From NCBI RefSeq assembly GCF_020618475.1, contig NZ_CP085339.1:124001-188000 (forward strand): a stretch of 64,000 nucleotides of DNA. The letters run 5' to 3'. Positions 8,594 to 16,916 of the stretch are shown one piece after another (within the stretch, counting starts at the first letter, position 1; every line of letters begins with the position of its first letter). The notes beneath the pieces are model-generated. The model ran no database searches and was not told where the DNA came from. It saw only the letters and a program-made list of their open reading frames with translations. The position numbers and the translations under genes are program-made. This DNA comes from Haladaptatus halobius (GTDB lineage Archaea > Halobacteriota > Halobacteria > Halobacteriales > Haladaptataceae).

Positions 8594-9475
8594 ATGGCAG
8601 AGGAACACAATAGCGGAGAACCGCGCGCCGTTTCTGTCGGCGTGCTCAAAGGCGGGTTCGGAAAGACAACAACGGCGATTAACCTGGCTCGTGAGTTAGC
8701 TCATCGAAACGGCTCAGCTCTTGTTGTCGACCTCGACGACAACGGCCACATGAGTCAGAATCTCGGATTCACGGACCAATATAGTGCCGAAGAGAACCAC
8801 GCCGAAGCCGTTCTCATTGACGGTGAGGAACCAACGCAATACATTCAAACAGTAACCCAGGGACTCGACATTTTCCCTGCGCACGTGCAGCTCGAAGACG
8901 TCCAGAGTGGCCTAAAGGAGGCGACGATGGGAACGACACGACTCAAGGAGAATCTCATCAATCCGCTACTCGGTGACGAGTACGATTATATCGTGGTCGA
9001 CTGTCCAGCGAACCGCGGGAAGCTGAACGACAACGCGATGTACGCGACGGGGAACATCATCATCCCCCTTCGCGCAGAGAGTGGGTACGAAAGCGGTCTC
9101 TCCAGCACCGTTCAACGGCTCGTGCAAGAAGCACGGCAGTACTTTGAATTGAACATCCTCGCAATCACACCCACAGACTTACAAGATCGTATCGATCAGG
9201 ACACGCGCGACCGTTCGCTCCTCAAGGAGATCAACAGTCGGGATGGTGTATCGAAGCTCGTGCCGAACTATGCACGTGTGACTGACGACGATTGGGTAGC
9301 GATCAACAAAGGGAAGCAAAACGGGAATCTGCCGGGGATTCGCCACCGGGCGGCGATCGACAGGGCGCACGATGAAGGCGTTCCACTTCGAGACTACGAT
9401 GAGACCTGCGATCAACTCAAAGCCTACGACGAACTCGCTGAAATCGTCGAGCGCGGAGAGGTGGTGCACGAATGA
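8594..9475 (+). CDS. parA: ParA-type partition ATPase
   Basis: A 293-residue P-loop ATPase of the MinD/ParA family. Deviant Walker A KGGFGKTTTAIN (about residues 18-29), Walker A' VVDLDDNGH (about 44-52) and Walker B YIVVDCPAN (about 134-142). It segregates low-copy replicons together with a centromere-binding partner, here the overlapping downstream gene. It starts at ATG 8594 behind AGGAGGA. The coding end overlaps the next start by four bases (ATGA). This is the clearest sign that the window is, or was, a plasmid. Confidence 0.9.
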   Translation: MAEEHNSGEPRAVSVGVLKGGFGKTTTAINLARELAHRNGSALVVDLDDNGHMSQNLGFTDQYSAEENHAEAVLIDGEEPTQYIQTVTQGLDIFPAHVQLEDVQSGLKEATMGTTRLKENLINPLLGDEYDYIVVDCPANRGKLNDNAMYATGNIIIPLRAESGYESGLSSTVQRLVQEARQYFELNILAITPTDLQDRIDQDTRDRSLLKEINSRDGVSKLVPNYARVTDDDWVAINKGKQNGNLPGIRHRAAIDRAHDEGVPLRDYDETCDQLKAYDELAEIVERGEVVHE

Positions 9476-9864
9476 CGGCGTTTGACGATCTCGAAGATGC
9501 AATCAATGAGGAAGCAGAGAAGCCACCAACTTCTAGCAGTTCGTCCGATTCTCAAGATTCGCTCGAATCGGACGAATCGCAGGAATCTCACGAATCGCAA
9601 ACATCTAAGGAGCCAAAAGATCCGCGAAAGGCGCCTGCATTCGAGTTTTCCCCAGATTTACGACGAAGTATCTACGCGCGCGAAGAGTCGTGGCAGAGGT
9701 TCGAGGATGCACGTGACCTAGAGATGACTCGGGAGTTGCGGAACGCAGGCGTTCGGAATCACGAGAGTCGTGAGGTTCATGACGCGATGGTTCGGTTGGC
9801 GGCAGAAAATCCCGAAGAGATGACACGGTTGATCCTTGACGCACGCGGTGTTGACGGAGCATAG
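9472..9864 (+). CDS. Small partition partner, probable centromere-binding protein
   Basis: A 130-residue acidic protein translationally coupled to parA. Residues 1-50 are a disordered Ser/Asp/Glu/Gln tract; residues 60-125 are predicted helical (SPDLRRSIYAREESWQRFEDARD and following), the right size for a small DNA-binding domain. No ParB N-terminal nuclease-like domain is present, so it belongs with the small, unrelated partners typical of archaeal plasmid ParA loci. The DNA for its Ser-rich tract (9540-9600) itself contains six GATTCG/CGAATC hexamers like the upstream repeats. Function inferred from position. Confidence 0.6.
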   Translation: MTAFDDLEDAINEEAEKPPTSSSSSDSQDSLESDESQESHESQTSKEPKDPRKAPAFEFSPDLRRSIYAREESWQRFEDARDLEMTRELRNAGVRNHESREVHDAMVRLAAENPEEMTRLILDARGVDGA

Positions 9865-10332
9865 ACGCAAAGTCTGAGTCGACACACCGTTCTTCCACAG
9901 TTGAAGAGTAAAGGTTGAAGCAGTAGTCGCGGATCCAGAGGTCGCTACTAAACCAGGTCGTTAGTTTCCAGCGAATACCAATGTCGAAGATAATGAAACC
10001 GTTACAAATATCCATCTCAAACAGTATTTGTACCAACTAATGCTATACGTTCTCTTGAGGGGGATTATCTCGGGGCAGACCGTAAAGTGAAGTGTCGATA
10101 ATAGGCAATGATTGATTTCGACTGGAAAATTAATGAGTGGGTGAAATCACGGTGATGAGGAGACCACTAGTGCCAGTACTGCCAATAATAGCTTCATTTA
10201 AATACCACTCTCTCTCTCCACCATTGCCAGTAAAGAAGTGAATAGACGACGGTAGTTGGCAGTGAAAACAGTTTTAGGTCTAATTCAGCAGTAATTCTAC
10301 TACCTCAATCGTTATTGCAAACTCCTCTGGTA
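9865..10332. other. Intergenic region with TGCCARTA motifs
   Basis: Convergent gap of about 470 bases. TGCCAGTA or TGCCAATA occurs at 10171, 10180 and 10225, with an inverted TTGGCAGT at 10256; the TATA-like ATTTAAATA (10197) lies among them. This could be an operator, a small-RNA promoter or part of an origin. No protein frame here looks real. Confidence 0.4.
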
Positions 10333-10800
10333 TTATACAATCGGTTCGACGATCACGTGTTCATGCTGTAGATATGGCTTCTTGGCACGACCATCCGTCT
10401 CGAAGCTGATCACACCATGGCGGGCCAGTGTTTCGAGGTCACGACTCACTTGCCCCTCATCGCGGACGAGTTGTCGTGCGAGATCACGGACGTTAAATCC
10501 TGCATTTACAGCACCGGGGAGTTGCACTTGATAGCCATTCCCTGCAATTTGGAGTGAAGCGTTTGTAACACGGTGGATCGAGACGGTGTCGAGCGCGGCT
10601 GACGTTGCGAGTTCGACGATATTCTCATCAGTGATTCGGTCGAGATCGATGACGAGGAGGAGACCGTCGAATGCGAACACGCGAATGTTTGCAAGACGAG
10701 TGGGCTCGTCGTCAGTCTCTTCAACGAGTCCAGCGGCTCGGGCAGGCTTTGTGACCTGGAGAGCGAGGCCATCGCCGGAACGTTTGATCTTATTGGGCAT
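10333..10800 (-). CDS. Plasmid-type DNA-binding regulator (AbrB-like start, winged-helix end)
   Basis: A 155-residue protein. The N-terminus MPNKIKRSGDGLALQVTKP has the look of a swapped-hairpin AbrB-type segment. The C-terminal half contains a helix-turn-helix, NVRDLARQLVRDEGQVSRDLETLARHGVISFE (about residues 103-135), with a basic wing RAKKPY. It lies between the partition and polymerase blocks on the opposite strand, which suits a copy-control or operon repressor. The domain reading is by eye; the target is unknown. Confidence 0.6.
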   Translation of the reverse strand: MPNKIKRSGDGLALQVTKPARAAGLVEETDDEPTRLANIRVFAFDGLLLVIDLDRITDENIVELATSAALDTVSIHRVTNASLQIAGNGYQVQLPGAVNAGFNVRDLARQLVRDEGQVSRDLETLARHGVISFETDGRAKKPYLQHEHVIVEPIV

Positions 10801-11131
10801 TGGTGGTTAGTATTGCGTACTAACTCAAGAACATTCGCCTTGGCGGATGCGCTCTCGGCTCGGCGTTGTTGGTGAGAAGCGTCGAGGCCGCGAATCTCCT
10901 CACGTGAATTCAGTTTCACTTCCGCTCTGGTTGGCTGACCTCTTTATCGGTCGGGTACCAAGCGTCGAGTGCAGTTAGCGTAACCCAGCAGGCGACGTGG
11001 GTTCTTGTGCTCATCCCAACCCATGCTCCCATGGCGTCTGCTTGTTCCCCTTGTCACAATGAGCCAGGTAGTGTCACGACTGGACTCTGTCCGAGGGTTT
11101 ACCTGTCGTGTCCTCGAATTTGGTAGTACGA

Positions 11132-11368
11132 ATGGGTCCAAACGAGACGTCGCCACTCACACCACTTGCGCAAGAAGCGCTTGAGGCACTCGCAAGGAGG
11201 CTCCCGGATGAGGGCGAACTCACATATGAGCACGCCTATACGATTTTGAAGGAGGAAGAAGAGCTTGAGCGACCAGCTGCCGAGGATATTATCGAACGGC
11301 TCTACATGAAAGGCCATCTCTATGAGGTCGAGGAGAAGCTCCGGCTCACTGATTACGGATCTGAATAA
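11132..11368 (+). CDS. Small winged-helix-like hypothetical protein
   Basis: About 78 residues from ATG 11132 (a GTG at 11108 would add eight). Helical and acidic: LTPLAQEALEALARRLPDEGELTYEHAYTILKEEEELERPAAEDIIERLYMKGHLYEVEEKLRLTD has the helix-helix-turn-helix-hairpin outline of a winged helix, with the YEVEEKLRLT wing at the end, but few basic residues. It may bind protein rather than DNA. It is transcribed towards a HalOD1 gene on the other strand. Confidence 0.55.
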   Translation: MGPNETSPLTPLAQEALEALARRLPDEGELTYEHAYTILKEEEELERPAAEDIIERLYMKGHLYEVEEKLRLTDYGSE

Positions 11369-11435
11369 CAAGGGCGGCCCCGGTAGTGAGGGTTAACATG
11401 GAAATACATCGTGTCAATCGAATCGCTTTTCTTGA

Positions 11436-11840
11436 TCAACTAGCCGGGCATGGGTTTCCCCCAGTACCGCGTTGTGCTCTAATCGGTTCATAGATGAGAA
11501 TGGTATTATCACTGCGGACGGTGACAAGATAGTCCTCGACCGTGAATCGCACCTCAACGTCACTCTTTTTCTCCGCGCTTGCTGTGACGATGTCTTCGAG
11601 CGCATCTGGGTTCACGTGTTCGTACAGGGAGAGCGTGGTCTGGCCTGCTGCCGGCTCAATCACGTCAATGAGTACGTCGACTACATCAACAACAAGCTCC
11701 GAACTCGATGATTCAGGGTCAATTGTCTTCAAGGCGATCAGTGCGTATTGGGGTGGTGGACTCGGTCCAGAGTGCTCTGTGGTGGAGCCAAACCAGCTGG
11801 TCGTTTTGACTCTCAGTGTATCACTGTTCATACTTTCCAT
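11436..11840 (-). CDS. HalOD1-domain protein
   Basis: About 134 residues (ATG 11840; a second ATG at 11831). The central region LVVDVVDVLIDVIEPAAGQTTLSLYEHVNPDALEDIV followed by VEVRFTVEDYLVTVRSDNTILIY matches the haloarchaeal HalOD1 output domain: helix, LYEHVNPDALE loop, then two strands ending in a VRSDxT turn. These domains are thought to act in halophile signalling, alone or fused to receivers. No receiver is present. The C-terminus is short and disordered. Confidence 0.75.
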   Translation of the reverse strand: MESMNSDTLRVKTTSWFGSTTEHSGPSPPPQYALIALKTIDPESSSSELVVDVVDVLIDVIEPAAGQTTLSLYEHVNPDALEDIVTASAEKKSDVEVRFTVEDYLVTVRSDNTILIYEPIRAQRGTGGNPCPAS

Positions 11841-12638
11841 TAGCCCTCCAGCTAGTTGAGTAACGGCCACTTACTGCAAAATTTACTCAATCGAAAGAAA
11901 ACGATGCTAAAATCGAGACCAATAAAAGTTATATGGGATTGTTTGATGGAATAGTATAATAAAATCAATCAATGTCTGACGTACTTATTTTATCCTCGAT
12001 GCCGTTAGTGGAGATACGCTCTCACCAGAGGCCAGCACGACGACACAGTCTGGCGTCATCACCCGACAGTGTCGCCGTGGCTGGTCGTGAGAGCTGACTT
12101 TCCCTCCCTAGCCTCCTTTCCGACAGGTTGTGTGAGTTCTGTTGTTCAGTGCTTGTCTGTCGAGAAGCAGGGTTTCGGAAATCCGAATCGGAAACGGATG
12201 GGACGTGTCGAATCTCGTGATCACTGTCTGGCATCTCGAATCGTGACTGACTGTAGCAGATTCGGGCACAACGCCGTTAGCTTAGGAGGAATCGAACCAT
12301 CTACACCCCTCTTCGAACTGGCCTAAAAGCGGCGTGAAATTCACCACCGACTCCGTCGACCAATTTATTCGACATCATCACGCCCTCATCGAGATTTTGC
12401 AAACGGAATGTGGAACTCAAACTGGCCAAACGTCCGGGGATATCTCGAGCTTCCGGCAGGTTTCTACCGATGAAGTGCACCAGTCTACACCAACAATTGC
12501 ATAGTGAGTATTCTCGCGTTGCTATGGCGCCCAGCACGGCAGTCACTCGCACTGGTTGAGGAGGGTCGTTCCTGTATTGGAAGCATTGGAAACGACCCTG
12601 GCTTGCCTATCTGAAACCCCAGAGAAATACCACCTGTG
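11841..12638. other. Gene-free stretch between HalOD1 and the PolB operon
   Basis: Nearly 800 bases. The AT-rich 11880-11990 part includes TATA-like AGTATAATAAAA near 11952; the 41-codon frame after it (from about 11971) has no recognisable product. 12280-12300 resembles a tRNA T-arm in reverse but cannot be folded into a tRNA. An origin of replication would suit this position next to the polymerase operon, but I see no iterons. Confidence 0.4.
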
Positions 12639-13313
12639 ATGATGCGCCAGACGCCACCAGAACTTCCCTCACTTGACTCCGGAATCACGCTGCTCAAAAC
12701 CGACGAGCGCATGACTGGGTCACTCCAATCACTCGTGCTCGACCAATTGCTCCTCGATCAGGGCTCAGCCATCTGGATCGATGCTCACGGGCACGGAACG
12801 ACGCACCCACTGACGCGAGTCACTCCTTCAATGCGCGTTCTTGATCGGATTCACATCGCGCGAGCGTTCACTCCGTGGCAACACCAGAGTCTCGTGCAGG
12901 ATCTTGCTGGCGAACTCTCGGCCGAGACCACGATTGCCGTCCTCCCGGCTCTTGACTGGTTCTACCGGTCAGAAGATCTTCCGCCGGGTGACGATAGACG
13001 GATGCTCTCGAGCGTGGCCCAGCGGGCCCAAGCACTTGCCGAACGATTTGAGATTCCGGTACTTTTGACGTTGCAGACAGACGATACGCTGACAGCACCG
13101 ATTCGCGACATCGCCGATCAGACGATTCGGTGTGAGCAAACTCAGTTTGGGCCGCGGTTCGCAGGCGAGGAGTACGAGACGTTGGTCTATCCACTTGAGA
13201 ATGGGATGGTGCAAACGACACTCGCGTATTGGAAGCGTATTCTCGCCAATCGGCATCCGGCGATCGTTGATGCTGACGTTTCACCGGAGGTGAGCGCGAA
13301 TGGGGCGCACTAA
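12639..13313 (+). CDS. RecA/RadA-superfamily-like protein lacking a Walker A motif
   Basis: About 224 residues (the GTG-ATG-ATG cluster at 12636-12644 leaves the start uncertain). The fold outline follows the RecA core: SIWIDA-like strand (AIWIDAHGHGTT), arginine-rich helix LDRIHIARAFTPWQHQSLVQDL, Walker-B-like TTIAVLPALDWFY, then VLLTLQTDDT and a C-terminal strand set. The P-loop G-x-x-x-x-GK-T is absent, so ATP binding is doubtful. It heads a three-gene overlapping operon with DNA polymerase B, suggesting an accessory role in plasmid replication or repair. Family assignment is moderate. Confidence 0.6.
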   Translation: MMRQTPPELPSLDSGITLLKTDERMTGSLQSLVLDQLLLDQGSAIWIDAHGHGTTHPLTRVTPSMRVLDRIHIARAFTPWQHQSLVQDLAGELSAETTIAVLPALDWFYRSEDLPPGDDRRMLSSVAQRAQALAERFEIPVLLTLQTDDTLTAPIRDIADQTIRCEQTQFGPRFAGEEYETLVYPLENGMVQTTLAYWKRILANRHPAIVDADVSPEVSANGAH

Positions 13314-13572
13314 CGCAACGTATCGTGATTTGCTCCGGGCGATGGAGTCACGGTGGCAAGAGTATAGGCGGGCACTCCGACACGCTGACCAGGCTGTGTT
13401 CGATCAACTCTTCGAATATGCTCGGGCTCATGCCGACGCGAGTGGGCTCCAGAACCACCAGTTCGTCGAGATACCAGCGCTCATCTCGATGGTGATCGAA
13501 CAGCAAAAACAACTGGAGGACTTGGAAGACCGACTCGATCACTTAGAGAACGATTTGAACAATCGGGGATGA
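13300..13572 (+). CDS. Small helical protein of the PolB operon
   Basis: A 90-residue all-helical protein overlapping the RecA-like gene by 14 bases and ending five bases before polB, so probably co-translated. The C-terminal third QQKQLEDLEDRLDHLENDL is a coiled coil; the middle YARAHADASGLQNHQFVEIPALISM could contact DNA or partner. No known domain. Conserved position beside a polymerase suggests a subunit or adaptor role, which is inference. Confidence 0.65.
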   Translation: MGRTNATYRDLLRAMESRWQEYRRALRHADQAVFDQLFEYARAHADASGLQNHQFVEIPALISMVIEQQKQLEDLEDRLDHLENDLNNRG

Positions 13573-13576
13573 GACG

Positions 13577-15616
13577 ATGGTGTATAAAATCGACTACGTC
13601 GACGGCGACGTGCTCACTTGGTCGGTGACCGAGACAGGTGTGAACTGTGAAGTGGATGAATCGTACACGCCAACGATCTACGTGTCGGTACATGATGATG
13701 GCGACTTTTCCACGGCACGTGCCGCACTTCGAGACCATCCTTCCGTTGTGCAGGTTGCTGTTGTTGATGAACGCGTGAGTTTTCGGCACGATCCCGAACA
13801 AGTGCTTCAGGTGGATGTGGTCAACCTCAAAGCGATTACCTCGGTGGCGCGAATGGTGAGCAAATGGGGTTCCCCCGGTGAGTATCGCTGTTACAACGTC
13901 GATTTTTCGCGGGAGTTTCGGTACTGCCTCGAACAGGGGATCGATCCACTGCCGACCCACGAACTCTCGGAGATGCAGATTGCTGTGTCAGAGACAGAAC
14001 TCGCGAGTAGGAGAGTTACCGAACTCACGATCGACGATGAGGTGGTGACTGGGAGTGGTGCGGGCGTGTTAGCAACGCTATCGGATCGAGTAGAGTCGGT
14101 TGACCCCGACGTTCTGTTCCTGAATACGAGCGACCTCATTCCAGTTCTCTTCCAGCAGGCCGATCGGCTCGATGTAGAGTTCCAGCTTGGACGGCGATCT
14201 GGATGGCAGCAGCTGGCGGGCGAATCGACCTACGAAAGCTACGGGCAAGTCCGACACTCTCCAGCACGCTACAATCTCCCGGGGCGGGTGATCATCGACG
14301 GCTCGAATACGTTCATGTGGAATCAGACGAATCTCGATGGCTGTCTGTATCTCGTTGCAAAGTCGGGCAAGCCATTGCTGGAGTTGGCATGGTCGTCGAT
14401 CGGGAACATTTTGACCGGGATTCAGATACAGGAAGCCCGTGAGCGTGATGTTTTGGTCCCGTGGCGTTCGTGGCGTCACGAGAAGTTCAAAACGATGCGT
14501 CAACTCCACGATGCCGACCGGGGTGGGTTCACGTTTTCACCGGGCGTCGGCCTGCATGAAGAAGTTCATGAACTCGACTTCTCCTCGTTGTATCCGAATA
14601 TCATCGTCACACGGAACGTGAGTCCCGAAAAGATCCGGTGTGAGTGCCATGCTGGTCGGGAGGACGTACCGGGCATCGGGTATTCGATTTGTGACGAGCG
14701 TGGGTATCTTCCGGATGTACTTGAGCCGTTGATCGAAGATCGCGATGCGATCAAAGCCGAGCTTCAAGAGACGGAGGATGAGGCTCGTCGCAAGGAATTG
14801 GAAGGCCAATCCAGTGCGATCAAGTGGATTTTGGTGTCGTGTTTCGGCTACCAGGGCTTTTCGAATGCGAAGTTCGGACGCATTGAGTGCCACGAAGCGA
14901 TCAACGCGTACGCCCGAGAGATTCTGTTAGAGACGAAAGCAGTCCTCGAGGAGCATGGCTGGCGGATTGTGCATGGCATTGTCGATAGCGTGTGGGTGAC
15001 GCCGATCGAGGGAGAGGACCAGACGTCGCTGTCCGAGCTCGCATCGGAGATTTCTAAGCAAGTGGAGATTCGGCTCGAACACGAAGCACACTACGACTGG
15101 ATTGCGTTCGTTCCGTTACGGGATTCGGATGCTGGCGCGTTGACGAAGTACTTCGGGAAGGTTGCTGGGGAAGACGAGTACAAGTATTGGGGCATCGAGT
15201 GCCGTCAGCGGAGTTCGCCGTCGTACATCGACGAGGCGCAGAAAGCGTTGATTCGAGCAGTGAATGAGTATCGTGACCCAGAGGCGGTTTATGAGGAACT
15301 GCGGTCGTGGATTGATCGACTGGAGCGTGGGGCGGTCGATCCGAATGAGTTGGTAATCACGAATCGTGTTTCGAAAAAGCGAGAGGACTACACGCAGTCC
15401 ACGCGGAGTGTGGCGGCATTAGAGCGGGCGGCAGATCTGGGGTTGTCGCGTGCGCCTGGTCGGAGTGTGTCGTATATGGTGGTTGACGATGTAAAGCAGT
15501 CGCGTGAGCGGGTGCAGTTAGCGAGTAAGGAGTTGGACGAGTATGATGTCGGGTTTTATCGAGAGTTGCTGATTCGTGCAGCAGCGAGTGTATTGGTCGC
15601 CGCTTGGGTAGCGTGA
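13577..15616 (+). CDS. polB: Family B DNA polymerase, plasmid type, C-terminally truncated
   Basis: A 679-residue polymerase. Motif A DFSSLYPNIIV (about residue 333), motif B KWILVSCFGYQGFSNAKFG (about 414) and motif C GIVDSVWV (about 467) are in order. Motif C is G-I-V-D-S rather than G-D-T-D-S, so the first Asp is missing. The N-terminal exonuclease region is degenerate; only DVLFLNTSDLIPVL resembles an Exo motif. The end is damaged: an extra G in TTGGTCGCC shifts the frame, giving VAAWVA instead of the SPMGWRESDIEQEL tail seen in the 27.7 kb copy. Even the old frame has TGG changed to TAG. About 23 residues are lost; activity is uncertain. Confidence 0.85.
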   Translation: MVYKIDYVDGDVLTWSVTETGVNCEVDESYTPTIYVSVHDDGDFSTARAALRDHPSVVQVAVVDERVSFRHDPEQVLQVDVVNLKAITSVARMVSKWGSPGEYRCYNVDFSREFRYCLEQGIDPLPTHELSEMQIAVSETELASRRVTELTIDDEVVTGSGAGVLATLSDRVESVDPDVLFLNTSDLIPVLFQQADRLDVEFQLGRRSGWQQLAGESTYESYGQVRHSPARYNLPGRVIIDGSNTFMWNQTNLDGCLYLVAKSGKPLLELAWSSIGNILTGIQIQEARERDVLVPWRSWRHEKFKTMRQLHDADRGGFTFSPGVGLHEEVHELDFSSLYPNIIVTRNVSPEKIRCECHAGREDVPGIGYSICDERGYLPDVLEPLIEDRDAIKAELQETEDEARRKELEGQSSAIKWILVSCFGYQGFSNAKFGRIECHEAINAYAREILLETKAVLEEHGWRIVHGIVDSVWVTPIEGEDQTSLSELASEISKQVEIRLEHEAHYDWIAFVPLRDSDAGALTKYFGKVAGEDEYKYWGIECRQRSSPSYIDEAQKALIRAVNEYRDPEAVYEELRSWIDRLERGAVDPNELVITNRVSKKREDYTQSTRSVAALERAADLGLSRAPGRSVSYMVVDDVKQSRERVQLASKELDEYDVGFYRELLIRAAASVLVAAWVA

Positions 15617-15724
15617 ATCAGACATCGAGCAGGAGTTAGAGCACAGTGTTGTCACTGGGGGTCGACGGTGTGAAAAAGTAAATTTCGGCTGAAAATCACT
15701 GAGCGTGATTCAGAGATCGACAGC

Positions 15725-16078
15725 TTAAATCAGGAGACCGAGACTGACGTCGATTTTCTGTTCTTGTTCAGCTTCGTTCGAAGCATCCGCGACACCGACC
15801 TGAGAGTTTTCGTTGGACTGGCTACTCGCTTGAACGGCGGTGGCGTCACCGGAACATGACTTCCAGGCAGCGGCCGAGACAGCAGTCGCGTCGTCCTGGA
15901 CGTTCACATTTGTTTGGGAAACGTCCTGATCCTGTGCGACCACAGCGGTGGCATCCTGGTCGATATCTTGGTCCTGTACGTCTATACCGTCTTGTGCGGC
16001 TGCACTACCGATGACGCCGCCGAACAATACGGTGCTGGCGACCGCCATCGCGATCAGTATTCTGAGTGTTTTCTTCAT
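15725..16078 (-). CDS. Secreted protein with DATAV repeats
   Basis: A 117-residue protein from ATG 16078, the start chosen because it opens a classic Sec signal (MKKTLRILIAMAVASTVLFG, cleavage near SAAAQDG). The mature part is rich in Q, N, D, A and S and repeats DATAV three times with Q-D/Q-S-N spacers (DQDATAVVAQDQDVSQTN, QDDATAVSAA, GDATAVQASSQSN). Such short Q/N-rich repeats recall curlin-like or beta-solenoid surface fibres. One Cys is present. It is not part of a visible operon. Function unknown. Confidence 0.7.
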   Translation of the reverse strand: MKKTLRILIAMAVASTVLFGGVIGSAAAQDGIDVQDQDIDQDATAVVAQDQDVSQTNVNVQDDATAVSAAAWKSCSGDATAVQASSQSNENSQVGVADASNEAEQEQKIDVSLGLLI

Positions 16079-16693
16079 GGTTAGCTCAGTAGTGACGGAG
16101 GGTTCAAACCACACAACGACCTCACCATTCACGGATCTTCCGTGCAATTAGACGGCCGAAATGATGATTTTTGGAAACCCTGTCCGTCTAGTGTCTGCCA
16201 ACTACGAGGTTCAATTTGAACCCCCCTTATCGTTCAGTTGTTTTAGGATGAGCTTTTGAGATGCAATTTTGAGGATCCATTTCAACGCGATTCTCCGTTT
16301 GATGGTAATTCGAGTTAAGACTAACGTGACTGCCAGCTGGGGGTCCCAGCATGCTTGTCGATTCGGACATAATATCTGTATTTTGGCACGCTATAGAAAA
16401 TGACCAAGAAGTGCGTATATTCATTTCACTAGTATCCACCTTAACGGAGGAAATAATCGTTTTCGGAGACATTTCAGGCTAGACAGGCAAATAGCAATTT
16501 CCTGTGAAAATATAATGGTTGTAGTATAATGTTTCTGAATCAACTCTTATTGTTGATTCTCATCGTTGACTATCTGATTTGGCTCGGAAATGTCATTAAG
16601 TGTTGGTAATCTTAATGAGCGGAGACCTGTCGTTCACTAATTGTAAACGTGGAATCGTAGTGGTAAGTACTGGACGCTCCGGAAGCGATGGTG
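16079..16693. other. Gene-free AT-rich stretch
   Basis: About 610 bases upstream of the DATAV gene. Frames on both strands are short with non-haloarchaeal composition. A possible promoter for the secreted protein lies in 16085-16150. Nothing else seen. Confidence 0.5.
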
Positions 16694-16837
16694 TTACTCA
16701 TTGGCACGCACCTCCGCTGGGGCTACAGCGTCGTCATCGGGCGTGGAGAGGCGCGGAAAGTGAGCGATGGTGGTAAGCGTCCCGATACAACGCGCGGTCG
16801 TGTCACTGGCGGTGTGCGTGTACTCGATGACCGTCAT
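16694..16837 (-). pseudogene. Copy 1 of a recurring 47-codon plasmid gene end
   Basis: Encodes MTVIEYTHTASDTTARCIG and on to RANE, 47 residues, nearly identical to the last 47 residues of the 135-residue protein at 36420-36827 and to 32345-32488. As in the other copies, the stop overlaps the ATG of the next gene (MSNTIASGASS at 16701), but that gene is lost after about 11 codons. It is therefore a displaced fragment of a two-gene plasmid junction; the ATG-started 47-codon form could still be translated. Confidence 0.7.
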
Positions 16838-16916
16838 GGACAACTGAGTGGACTATTTCGTCTGATCAATTATCTACACTATTCATAAATAGCTGAGAGC
16901 GAGAATGGAATACTAC

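Noticed and set aside
12281-12345. Reverse-strand GGTTCGATTCC resembling a tRNA T-arm
   Set aside because: The T-stem flanks do not pair fully, and no matching acceptor, D or anticodon arm is found upstream, so no tRNA can be folded.
16227-16472. 81-codon minus-strand frame
   Set aside because: Composition is not haloarchaeal, no domain, no promoter or neighbour support.
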